5,728 nt of DNA from Pseudomonadota bacterium (GCA_023391175.1 JAEWBL010000508.1:1-5728); one strand, 5' to 3'. Counted from the stretch's first letter, positions 1 through 5,708 are shown. A program made the numbers and translations. The notes: generated by a model from the sequence alone, not told the origin.

Positions 1-1197
1 CACCGCTGCGGGCGGCGGTGCCACCGGACGGGCGAGGCTTTCGCCCCGTCGCGCATCGCCATGCCCCTCGCTGAGCCGCGCCAGCGCGGCGGCGCCGGGC
101 CGCTTGCGCGAGAGGGCCAGCAGCATCCCCATGCCGAAGGCGATCGAGATGAGCGAGGAGCCGCCATAGGAGATGAAGGGCAGCGTCATGCCCTTGGCCG
201 GCGCGATATGGACGTTCACCGCCATGTTGATGGAGGCCTGCAGGCTGAACAGCAGCGCAAGGCCGGTGATGGCGAAGCGGGTGAAGGGATCGCTCTCCTT
301 GGAGGCGCGCGAGAGCGAGCGCAGCAGGATGAAGGCGAACAGGGCGAGGATGATGAGGCACAGGATGATGCCGAACTCCTCGCCCGCCACCGCGAACACG
401 AAGTCCGTGTGGCCGTCCGGGAGCATCCGCTTCATGGTGCCCTCGCCGGGGCCGGTACCGAACCAGCCGCCGCTCCTGAACGAGTTCAGCGCCGCATCGA
501 TCTGGTAGGTGTCGCCGGAATCCGGGTTGAGGAAGCGGTTGATGCGCTTCTGCACGTGGGCGACCGTCATGTAGGCGATGAAGCCGCCGCCCGCGCCGAC
601 GCCGACCAGCCCCACCATCCAAATCCAGCGCAGGCCGGCGAGGAAGAACAGGGCCGACCAGACGAGGCAGATGAGCAGGCTCTGGCCGAAGTCCGGCTGC
701 TTCACCAGCGGGCCGAGCACGCTGCCGAGCAGCAGGAAGGCGAACAGCGTCGCCGGCATCTCGGGCCGCTTGGTGCTTTCGGCGAACAGCCAGGCGGCGA
801 GGATGACGAAGGCCGGCTTGATGAATTCCGACGGCTGCACCGTGATGCCGGCGATGGTGAGCCAGCGCCGCGCGCCCTTCACCTCCGGGCCGAACACCAG
901 CGTCGCCAACAGCAGAACGAAGAACACGCAGAACACCACGACGCAGGTGCGCCGGATGGTCCGCGGCGAGAGGAAGGAGGTGGCGATCATCACCACCGCG
1001 GCGGGGATGAGGAACAGCACCTGCCGGTTCACGAAATGGAACGGATCGGCGATGTTCAGGCGGGCCGCCACGGCCGGGCTCGCGGCCAGGCAGAGGATGA
1101 TGCCGATCACCATCAGCCCGCCGAGGCTTGCGAGCAGGGCGCGGTCCACCGTCCACCACCATTCGCTCAAGACGGTGCGGTCGGCGCGCGACATCAT
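1..1197 (-). CDS. ftsW: FtsW, septal peptidoglycan glycosyltransferase (SEDS family), C-terminus cut by window edge
   Basis: Polytopic inner-membrane SEDS protein that polymerises lipid II glycan strands at the division septum with its partner class B PBP (FtsI). I translated the minus strand: 399 codons stay open to base 1, so only the tail is missing (the family is usually about 380-410 residues). Seen: about ten hydrophobic segments; A-R-R-W-L at 109-113 followed by Q-P-S-E-F-I-K-P (121-128); Q-P-D-F-G-Q-S around D169; L-P-D-G-H-T-D-F with D265, which matches the essential Asp of SEDS polymerases; F-I-S-Y-G-G-S-S at 341-348. The N-terminus with W-W-W-T-V-D-R is typical of rhizobial FtsW, which favours FtsW over RodA. 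The start at 1197 has a GGAG ten bases upstream. An in-frame ATG at 1206 lies too close to that GGAG, and the second ATG (1194) is equally possible. The tail after about residue 365 is Ala/Pro/Arg-rich and presumably cytoplasmic. murG would be expected to the left, outside the window. Confidence 0.95.
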   Translation of the reverse strand, partial: MMSRADRTVLSEWWWTVDRALLASLGGLMVIGIILCLAASPAVAARLNIADPFHFVNRQVLFLIPAAVVMIATSFLSPRTIRRTCVVVFCVFFVLLLATLVFGPEVKGARRWLTIAGITVQPSEFIKPAFVILAAWLFAESTKRPEMPATLFAFLLLGSVLGPLVKQPDFGQSLLICLVWSALFFLAGLRWIWMVGLVGVGAGGGFIAYMTVAHVQKRINRFLNPDSGDTYQIDAALNSFRSGGWFGTGPGEGTMKRMLPDGHTDFVFAVAGEEFGIILCLIILALFAFILLRSLSRASKESDPFTRFAITGLALLFSLQASINMAVNVHIAPAKGMTLPFISYGGSSLISIAFGMGMLLALSRKRPGAAALARLSEGHGDARRGESLARPVAPPPAAV

Positions 1198-1323
1198 GGG
1201 ACGCATACTCCGGGACGGGACATTTCCCGCACCATGCCCCCGCGTTGGTTGACGGCGGATTAAGGATGGTTGCGACGCCCCTGGGGCATCGCGGAACGGT
1301 GTCCGGCGCCCTATCTTTGCCAA
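1198..1323. promoter_or_regulatory. Divergent intergenic control region between ftsW and the helicase gene
   Basis: About 125 bp separates two divergently transcribed genes, so promoters for both should lie here. On the minus strand GGAG lies ten bases before the ftsW ATG at 1197. On the plus strand AAGGA (1262-1266) lies just before a TTG at 1270, and TATCTT (1312-1317) is a weak -10-like hexamer just before the GTG at 1324. I cannot assign a convincing -35/-10 pair to either gene. Confidence 0.5.
1248..1263 (-). promoter_or_regulatory. Degenerate CtrA-like box upstream of ftsW
   Basis: Read on the minus strand this is TTAA, seven bases, then TCAAC. It differs by one base from the alphaproteobacterial CtrA consensus TTAA-N7-TTAAC. 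It lies about 50 bp upstream of the ftsW start and points towards it, a plausible position for a response-regulator site. CtrA control of division genes is known in Caulobacter. Function here is inference from one imperfect match, and chance is a real alternative. Confidence 0.3.
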
Positions 1324-3957
1324 GTGGCCAGAGCGAGCAAGGCGCGCAGCGCGACACCGTCCGGGGCATCAGCCCTTCCCGAGCCGTTCGCCGGCTGGTT
1401 CCGCGCGCGGGGCTGGACGCCGCGTGCGCATCAGCTCGACCTCATTGCCGCGGCCGAGAGCGGGCATTCCGTGCTGCTCATCGCCCCCACCGGTGCCGGC
1501 AAGACGCTGGCCGGTTTCCTGCCGAGCCTGATCGAACTGAGCCGCCCGAAGAAGAAGACGCGGAAACCGGCCGCGCCCCAGATGGCCGAAGCTGGCGAAG
1601 CCGCCACCGGCGCGGAAGCCGTCCCCTTCGATCGCTGGCAGGCGGAGCGGCCGGCATCCCCCCTGCACACGCTCTATATCTCGCCGCTGAAGGCGCTGGC
1701 GGTGGACATCGCCCGCAATCTGGAAGCCCCGGTGGAGGAGATGGGGCTTCCCATCCGTGTGGAGACCCGCACCGGCGACACCCCCGCATCGCGCCGCCAG
1801 CGGCAGCGGCGCGACCCGCCGCATATCCTGCTCACCACGCCGGAGCAGATTTCCCTGCTGCTCGCCTCCAAGGATGCGGAGCACCTTTTCTCCGGCCTGA
1901 AGCGCGTGGTGCTGGACGAATTGCACGCCCTCGTCACCTCCAAGCGCGGGGACCTGCTCTCCCTCGCCCTCGCCCGTCTGCGTGCCATCGCCCCCGGCCT
2001 GCAATGCGTCGGGCTCTCCGCCACCGTCGCCGAGCCGGACGACCTCAGGCGCTATCTGGTGCCGCAGGACGAGGACGCGGCCGAGCCCGCCCTCGCCGAT
2101 CTCGTGATCGCGGCGGGCGGCGCGGCGCCGGACATCTCCATGCTGGAGAGCCGGGCGCGGATGCCGTGGGCGAGCCACACGGCGCAGCACGCCTTCGCCG
2201 AGATCTACGAGCTGATCGGCGCCAACAAGCTGTCCCTCGTCTTCGTAAACACCCGCTGGCAGGCGGAATTCCTGTTTCAGGAACTCTGGCGCATCAACGA
2301 CCTCGATTACCCCATCGCGCTCCACCATGGCTCGCTGGCCGTGGAGCAGCGACGCCGGGTCGAGGCCGCCATGGCGGCGGGGAAACTCAAGGCGGTGGTG
2401 GCCACCTCTTCCCTCGACCTCGGCATCGACTGGGGCGATGTGGACCTCGTCATCAATGTGGGAGCCCCGAAGGGTTCCTCCCGCCTCATGCAGCGCATCG
2501 GCCGCGCCAACCACCGGCTGGACGAGCCCTCCCGCGCCGTGCTGATCCCGGCCAACCGCTTCGAGGTGCTGGAATGCCGTGCGGCGCTGGAGGCGGTGAA
2601 GGTGGGGGCGCAGGACACGCCGCCCGAACGGCAGGGCGCGTTCGACGTGCTGGCGCAGCACATCCTCGGTATGGCCTGCGCCGCGCCCTTCTCCGCCGAT
2701 GCGCTCTATGGCGAGGTGCGCTCCGCCGCGCCCTATCGCGCCCTCCCGCGCGAAGACTTCGATGCCGCGCTGGATTTCGTCGCCACCGGCGGCTACGCGC
2801 TCCGCGCCTATGAGCGCTACGCCAAGATCCGCCGGACGAAGGACGGACTGTGGCGCGTCGCCAATCCCATGATCGCGCAAGCCTACCGGCTGAACGTGGG
2901 CACCATCGTGGAAGCCTCCATGCTCAAGGTGCGCCTCGTCTCGGCGCGCGGCGCGGCGAAGACCGGCGTCGCCGGGCGGGTGCGGTTCGGCGGGCGGCTT
3001 TTGGGCGAGGTGGAGGAATATTTCGTCGAGACGCTGGTGCCCGGCGACACCTTCGTCTTTGCCGGGGAAATCCTGCGCTACGAGGTGCTGGTGGAGGATG
3101 AGGTGTATGTCTCCCGCACCACCGCCACCGAGCCCAAGGTGCCGGCCTATGCGGGCGGCAAGTTTCCGCTTTCCACCTTCCTCGCGGCCGGCGTGCGGGC
3201 GCTCCTCTCCGCGCCGGAGCGCTGGGCGGCGCTGCCGCCGCAGGTGCGCGAGTGGCTGGAACTGCAGAAGGCCAAGTCCCGCCTGCCGGGCCGGGACGAT
3301 CTTCTGGTGGAGACCTTCGAGCGCTCCGGCCGCTACTATCTCGTCACCTACCCGTTCGAGGGGCGGCTGGCCCACCAGACGCTGGGGATGCTCCTCACCC
3401 GCCGGCTGGAGCGCGCCCGGCTGAAGCCGCTGGGCTTCGTCGCCAACGACTATGCCCTCGCCGTCTATGCCGCAGGGGACATGGGCGCCGCCATCAGCCA
3501 GCGCCGGCTCTCGCTGGACGATCTGTTCGATCAGGACATGCTGGGAGACGATCTGGAGGCGTGGCTCGCCGAAAGCGCGCTGATGAAGCGGACGTTCCGC
3601 TATTGTGCGGTCATTGCCGGGCTCATCGAGCGGCGGTTTCCGGGCAAGGAGAAGACCTCCCGGCAGGTCACCGTCTCCACCGACCTCATCTATGACGTGC
3701 TGCGTCGGCACGAGCCGGACCACCTGCTCCTGCGCGCCGCCCGGGCGGATGCGGCCACTGGGCTGCTGGACGTGAAGCGCCTCGGGGAGATGCTGGCGCG
3801 CATCCGTGGCCGCGTGGTGCACCAGCCGCTGCCGCGCGTGTCGCCGCTGGCCGTGCCGGTGCTGCTGGAGATTGGGCGCGAGAGCGTGGGTGGCGATGCC
3901 AACGAGGCGCTGCTCGCCGAGGCGGAAGAGGAACTGGTGCGGGCGGCGACGGAATGA
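1324..3957 (+). CDS. Ligase-associated DEXH-box DNA helicase (Lhr-Lig family)
   Basis: ATP-dependent superfamily 2 helicase, probably a 3'-to-5' translocase acting in DNA repair as known for bacterial Lhr-Lig enzymes. Numbered from GTG 1324 (877 residues): R-A-H-Q around Q37; Walker A A-P-T-G-A-G-K-T with K60; motif Ia S-P-L-K-A-L (120-125); T-T-P-E (171-174); DEXH box D-E-L-H (198-201); S-A-T (232-234); N-T-R (309-311); motif V around 360-370; motif VI Q-R-I-G-R-A-N-H-R (390-398). The C-terminal half fits the Lhr winged-helix and beta-barrel core, with V-P-A-Y-A-G-G-K at 606-613. All catalytic motifs look intact. A Lys/Ala-rich linker of about 38 residues (76-113) separates motifs I and Ia. 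The start is uncertain: no in-frame ATG exists. GTG 1324 gives a family-like N-terminus but has no Shine-Dalgarno; TTG 1270 adds 18 residues and has AAGGA very close upstream. The usual partners (ATP-dependent ligase, MBL-fold exonuclease, PdeM phosphoesterase) are absent from this window. Confidence 0.93.
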   Translation: MARASKARSATPSGASALPEPFAGWFRARGWTPRAHQLDLIAAAESGHSVLLIAPTGAGKTLAGFLPSLIELSRPKKKTRKPAAPQMAEAGEAATGAEAVPFDRWQAERPASPLHTLYISPLKALAVDIARNLEAPVEEMGLPIRVETRTGDTPASRRQRQRRDPPHILLTTPEQISLLLASKDAEHLFSGLKRVVLDELHALVTSKRGDLLSLALARLRAIAPGLQCVGLSATVAEPDDLRRYLVPQDEDAAEPALADLVIAAGGAAPDISMLESRARMPWASHTAQHAFAEIYELIGANKLSLVFVNTRWQAEFLFQELWRINDLDYPIALHHGSLAVEQRRRVEAAMAAGKLKAVVATSSLDLGIDWGDVDLVINVGAPKGSSRLMQRIGRANHRLDEPSRAVLIPANRFEVLECRAALEAVKVGAQDTPPERQGAFDVLAQHILGMACAAPFSADALYGEVRSAAPYRALPREDFDAALDFVATGGYALRAYERYAKIRRTKDGLWRVANPMIAQAYRLNVGTIVEASMLKVRLVSARGAAKTGVAGRVRFGGRLLGEVEEYFVETLVPGDTFVFAGEILRYEVLVEDEVYVSRTTATEPKVPAYAGGKFPLSTFLAAGVRALLSAPERWAALPPQVREWLELQKAKSRLPGRDDLLVETFERSGRYYLVTYPFEGRLAHQTLGMLLTRRLERARLKPLGFVANDYALAVYAAGDMGAAISQRRLSLDDLFDQDMLGDDLEAWLAESALMKRTFRYCAVIAGLIERRFPGKEKTSRQVTVSTDLIYDVLRRHEPDHLLLRAARADAATGLLDVKRLGEMLARIRGRVVHQPLPRVSPLAVPVLLEIGRESVGGDANEALLAEAEEELVRAATE

Positions 3958-4072
3958 AGCTGGGGATTTCGCCCTGTCAGCCGCTCTCCGCGCGAATCAG
4001 GGCGTCCGCCGGCGGCCGTCCGGATCGCAGCGCTCAGGCACACAAAATCCCGTCACGGCAAGCCTCTGCGGC

Positions 4073-4097
4073 GCGCCGCGTTCCATCCCCGCGGCGC
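4073..4097. terminator. GC-rich hairpin, possible bidirectional terminator
   Basis: Perfect 8-bp inverted repeat GCGCCGCG / CGCGGCGC with a 9-base loop, lying between two convergent genes, 115 bases after the helicase stop. On the plus strand it is followed by ATTT only, so a classical T-tract is missing and intrinsic termination is uncertain. A protein-binding or Rho-linked role is equally possible. Confidence 0.4.
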
Positions 4098-4099
4098 AT

Positions 4100-4113
4100 T
4101 TCGCACCTGCGAA
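4100..4113. repeat. Short hairpin TTCGC-ACCT-GCGAA
   Basis: A perfect 5-bp stem with a 4-base loop begins three bases after the larger hairpin at 4073-4097. The two together form a tandem stem-loop between convergent genes. No T-run follows it. Confidence 0.4.
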
Positions 4114-4225
4114 GACAATTCGGAGCTGTTGCATCCAAGAGACGAGCAACTTTGAACCGGCTCCAGTTCAGTCACAATCGCGTGATCGACCGGGGCACAA
4201 AAGGCCCGCGCAATCTTCCTCGGAC

Positions 4226-4345
4226 TCAGAAGATCGTGCCCACCACGGTGGCGACCGACGCTGCGCTCGCCTCGTGCGGGGCGAAAAACGCAGCGATACC
4301 AAGGATGGACACCAGAGCACCGGTGACAGCAAGCTTGCGAAGCAT
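4226..4345 (-). CDS. Small exported or membrane peptide, 39 residues, unknown function
   Basis: Found by reading the minus strand; I do not recognise a family. The product starts M-L-R-K (positive n-region), continues with a hydrophobic stretch at about residues 5-22, then has P-H-E-A-S-A-A-S. That looks like a signal peptide with an A-S-A cleavage site after A28, leaving an 11-residue mature end (A-S-V-A-T-V-V-G-T-I-F). It could instead stay as a single-span membrane peptide. The start is well fixed: an in-frame stop lies two codons upstream of ATG 4345, and GGGAG precedes the ATG by seven bases. Codon use differs from the neighbours: nine codons end in T, all in the first 20 codons, in a genome where wobble positions are nearly all G or C. 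An exact CtrA-like box lies 58 bp upstream. It is convergent with the helicase gene and divergent from the metallopeptidase gene. Coding status is inferred from RBS, start and signal-peptide pattern; homologues would be needed to prove it. Confidence 0.6.
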   Translation of the reverse strand: MLRKLAVTGALVSILGIAAFFAPHEASAASVATVVGTIF

Positions 4346-4352
4346 GGCTTAA

Positions 4353-4357
4353 CTCCC
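4353..4357 (-). promoter_or_regulatory. Ribosome binding site of the small gene
   Basis: GGGAG on the minus strand, seven bases before ATG 4345. With the in-frame TAA two codons upstream of that ATG, it fixes the start and is the main support for this short reading frame being translated. Confidence 0.6.
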
Positions 4358-4402
4358 AGATCCCGTAAGATCCCGTTCTGCACCGACAACGATGCAGGTG
4401 GA

Positions 4403-4418
4403 TTAAGAGTTCCTTAAC
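4403..4418 (+). promoter_or_regulatory. Exact CtrA-type binding box TTAA-N7-TTAAC
   Basis: TTAAGAGTTCCTTAAC matches the full CtrA consensus with correct 7-base spacing, and is also TTAA-N7-TTAA on the other strand. It is 58 bp upstream of the small minus-strand gene and about 170 bp upstream of the metallopeptidase gene, so the small gene is the likelier target. Further TTAAC half-sites occur at 4349-4353 and 4451-4455, the latter inside the palindrome CGTTAACG. CtrA is the cell-cycle response regulator of Alphaproteobacteria. Binding is inferred from sequence only. Confidence 0.55.
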
Positions 4419-4419
4419 C

Positions 4420-4506
4420 AAGTCACCCTGAACCCTGTTTGATGCTTGCGTTAACGAAGTGTTCAGGAAAGTCACGGGTCCGTGACGCCGGGCCGGCCAA
4501 AGTCAC
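4420..4506 (+). repeat. Three direct copies of AAGTCAC
   Basis: AAGTCAC occurs at 4420-4426, 4469-4475 and 4500-4506, the last two extended to AAAGTCAC. The spacing (49 and 31 bp) is not constant. They lie in the promoter region shared by the small gene and the metallopeptidase gene and could be half-sites for a regulator; the role is unknown. Confidence 0.35.
4471..4486. promoter_or_regulatory. Perfect palindrome, possible operator
   Basis: GTCACGG-GT-CCGTGAC has two perfect 7-bp arms around a 2-bp centre, the usual look of a dimeric regulator site. It ends 99 bp before the metallopeptidase start and its left arm carries the GTCAC core of the AAGTCAC repeats. Confidence 0.4.
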
Positions 4507-4514
4507 CGCCGGCC
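4491..4514. repeat. Inverted repeat GGCCGGC / GCCGGCC
   Basis: Seven-base perfect arms (4491-4497 and 4508-4514) enclose a 10-base loop that contains an AAGTCAC copy. It follows the palindrome at 4471-4486 directly. It could be a second operator or an RNA hairpin in the 5' leader of the metallopeptidase gene; no T-tract follows. Confidence 0.35.
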
Positions 4515-4536
4515 ACGACTTCAGCGGTTCGTGATG

Positions 4537-4547
4537 TTGCGGCGCAA
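4537..4547. repeat. Short palindrome TTGCG-G-CGCAA before the metallopeptidase gene
   Basis: Perfect 5-bp arms around one base, 39 bp before the ATG at 4586. It is followed by GTAAC at 4554-4558 and again at 4565-4569, 11 bp apart (one helical turn), a spacing seen in response-regulator direct repeats. No clear -35/-10 pair can be named here. Confidence 0.25.
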
Positions 4548-4585
4548 AATGAAGTAACGCGGATGTAACCGGCAGGAGGGGAAGC

Positions 4586-5017
4586 ATGTCGTTGACCGGC
4601 GTACCGTCGAAGAACCGATGGCGCGATGTGGAGGCCCCCGGGCTCGAAGAACTGGAGCAGCTGGCGGAAGAGGCTTTCGCCGCTTTGCCGGGTTCGTTCC
4701 GCGCCCTCTGCCAGGGGCTGGTCATCAAGGTGGAGGACTTTCCCACCGACGAGGTGCTGGACGAACTGGGCGCCGAGACCCCGTTCGATCTGCTGGGCCT
4801 GTTCCACGGCGTCGGCCGGGCGCAGGGCGGGGCGGTGGCCCAGACCGGGCAGATGCCCAACATGATCTTCCTCTATCGCCGCCCCATCCTCGACTACTGG
4901 GCGGAGAACGAGGAAACCCTCGGCGACGTCGTCACCCATGTGCTGGTCCACGAGATCGGCCATCACTTCGGCCTCAGCGACGACGACATGGAGGCCATCG
5001 AGGACCGGGCCAATTGA
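4586..5017 (+). CDS. Metallopeptidase family protein, minimal zincin fold (DUF1025-like)
   Basis: Small cytoplasmic protein of 143 residues with a zinc-protease signature near its C-terminus: H-E-I-G-H-H-F-G-L-S-D, residues 122-132. This fits H-E-x-x-H-x-x-G-x-x-D, giving H122, H126 and D132 as likely zinc ligands and E123 as the catalytic base. The N-terminal half is acidic and helical in appearance, then comes I-F-L-Y-R-R-P-I-L-D-Y-W shortly before the active-site helix, as in the small bacterial Zincin_1/DUF1025 family. Length is normal for that family. No signal peptide or membrane segment is seen. Substrate and true protease activity are not established for the family. The start is well supported: AGGAGGG lies six bases before ATG 4586. 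The upstream region is rich in palindromes and repeats, so the gene may be regulated. The cytochrome b561 gene follows on the same strand after 77 bp. Confidence 0.88.
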   Translation: MSLTGVPSKNRWRDVEAPGLEELEQLAEEAFAALPGSFRALCQGLVIKVEDFPTDEVLDELGAETPFDLLGLFHGVGRAQGGAVAQTGQMPNMIFLYRRPILDYWAENEETLGDVVTHVLVHEIGHHFGLSDDDMEAIEDRAN

Positions 5018-5094
5018 CCGCAGGGAAAACGCCGCCTTGGCGCTGGACCCGGGCCACCCATTTTCTAGAATGACTCCAAACAGGAGGCCCTACC
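5018..5094 (+). promoter_or_regulatory. Gap before cytochrome b561 gene with possible own promoter
   Basis: The 77-bp gap contains TAGAAT at 5066-5071, a good -10 match. TGGACC at 5044-5049 is a weak -35 with 16-bp spacing. AGGAGG at 5082-5087 sits seven bases before the ATG at 5095. The distance from this -10 to the start is short, which would give a very brief leader. Read-through from the metallopeptidase gene is the alternative. Confidence 0.35.
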
Positions 5095-5652
5095 ATGCCC
5101 GTCGATCCCAGCCTGACCCGTTACGGGCCGGCCCTGCGCGCCCTCCACTGGCTCACCGCCATCGCGGTGTTCACGGCGTTCGGCGTCACCTATCTGGAGC
5201 AGTTCTTCGCGCGCGGCACGCCGGCGCGGGGCATGGTGTGGTGGGTCCATATCTCGGTCGGCCTGCTGCTCATCGCTCTGGTGGCGGTGCGCATTCCCGT
5301 CCGCATCTTCGGGCGCAACCCGCCGGCCTCCGCGCAGATCAGCCGCCCGGTGGCCATCGCCTCCCACATCGTGCACGGGCTGCTCTATCTCGCGCTCATC
5401 GCCACGCTCGTGCTCGGCGTCTACCTCGCCTTCCTGCGCGGCAATGAAGTGTCCTTCTTCTCCCTCTTCACCATCCCCTCGCCCATCGCGGTCAATCGCG
5501 ATCTGGGCAAGCAGGTGCAGGAGATCCACGAGCTGATGGCCAACGCCGTCATCGTGCTGGCCGTGCTGCATGCGGCAGCGGCCGTGCTCCACCACGTGGT
5601 GCTCAAGGATGACGTGCTGAAGCGCATGCTGCCGGAGCGCCTCGCCCCCTGA
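5095..5652 (+). CDS. Cytochrome b561, di-heme membrane protein (YodB/CybB family)
   Basis: Inner-membrane b-type cytochrome of 185 residues that carries electrons to or from quinone. The E. coli family member CybB acts as a superoxide oxidase reducing ubiquinone, but other members differ, so this activity is only a possibility here. Four hydrophobic segments lie at about 15-37, 48-70, 87-112 and 146-168. Histidines in family-typical places are H18 (A-L-H-W-L), H52 (W-V-H-I-S-V-G), H91 and H94 (S-H-I-V-H-G), H145 (E-I-H-E-L) and H159; four of these should ligate two hemes. The C-terminus L-H-H-V-V-L-K-D-D-V-L-K-R-M-L-P is the classic end of the family. Length is normal. The start is clear, with AGGAGG seven bases upstream of ATG 5095. 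No partner gene such as a YceI-like protein is visible before the window ends. Confidence 0.93.
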   Translation: MPVDPSLTRYGPALRALHWLTAIAVFTAFGVTYLEQFFARGTPARGMVWWVHISVGLLLIALVAVRIPVRIFGRNPPASAQISRPVAIASHIVHGLLYLALIATLVLGVYLAFLRGNEVSFFSLFTIPSPIAVNRDLGKQVQEIHELMANAVIVLAVLHAAAAVLHHVVLKDDVLKRMLPERLAP

Positions 5653-5653
5653 A

Positions 5654-5667
5654 CGGGCGCGTGCCCG
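5654..5667. terminator. Small hairpin just after the cytochrome gene
   Basis: CGGGC-GCGT-GCCCG is a perfect 5-bp stem with a 4-base loop, one base after the stop codon. No T-tract follows, so it is at best a weak or Rho-assisted terminator. Confidence 0.3.
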
Positions 5668-5676
5668 CAGGGCCAA

Positions 5677-5708
5677 AAGCGCCGGACCCAAGCGCCGGCC
5701 AAGGCGCT
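5677..5708. repeat. Direct repeat AAGCGCCGG x2 and overlapping hairpin
   Basis: AAGCGCCGG occurs at 5677-5685 and 5690-5698, 13 bp apart. The second copy overlaps a perfect 6-bp stem AGCGCC / GGCGCT (5691-5696 and 5703-5708) with a 6-base loop. This may be part of a terminator region for the cytochrome gene. No gene start is visible in the remaining bases. Confidence 0.35.

Larger units (their letters stand above)
3958..4225. other. Convergent intergenic region between helicase gene and small gene
   Basis: About 270 bases between the helicase stop and the stop of the minus-strand small gene. I see no convincing gene on either strand. An ATGA overlap at the helicase stop opens a 132-codon reading frame, but its product is Arg/Ser-rich with no recognisable motif. 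The region holds two good hairpins (4073-4097 and 4100-4113) and a weak GTTGC/GCAAC pair (4128-4150) followed by three T. No tRNA-like or other RNA structure was recognised. Confidence 0.6.

Noticed and set aside
61..1263. A 400-codon plus-strand frame opposite ftsW
   Set aside because: It is codon-aligned antisense to ftsW and gives a Glu/Arg/His-rich low-complexity product; the minus strand encodes a full set of SEDS motifs.
1249..1277. TTGACG as a -35 for the helicase gene
   Set aside because: No -10-like hexamer lies 16-18 bases downstream.
1128..2813. A 561-codon plus-strand frame overlapping the helicase
   Set aside because: It is Arg/Gly/Ala/Pro-rich shadow translation in the +2 frame of the helicase gene.
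1369..3822. An 817-codon open frame on the minus strand across the helicase gene
   Set aside because: It is the antisense of a long GC-rich gene; the product is rich in Gly, Arg, His and Gln with no family motif, while the plus-strand frame carries every helicase motif.
3954..4352. A 132-codon frame starting at an ATGA overlap with the helicase stop, where PdeM might be expected
   Set aside because: No phosphoesterase motifs, Arg/Ser-rich composition, no clear Shine-Dalgarno, and it runs through hairpins and across the small minus-strand gene.
4053..4475. A 140-codon minus-strand frame over the small gene
   Set aside because: It is in a different frame, Cys/Arg/Ser-rich without motifs, and would run through the CtrA box and the RBS of the better-supported 39-residue gene.
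5065..5691. A 208-codon minus-strand frame opposite cytochrome b561
   Set aside because: Antisense shadow with low-complexity Gly/Arg/His/Glu composition; the plus strand encodes a clear four-helix cytochrome.
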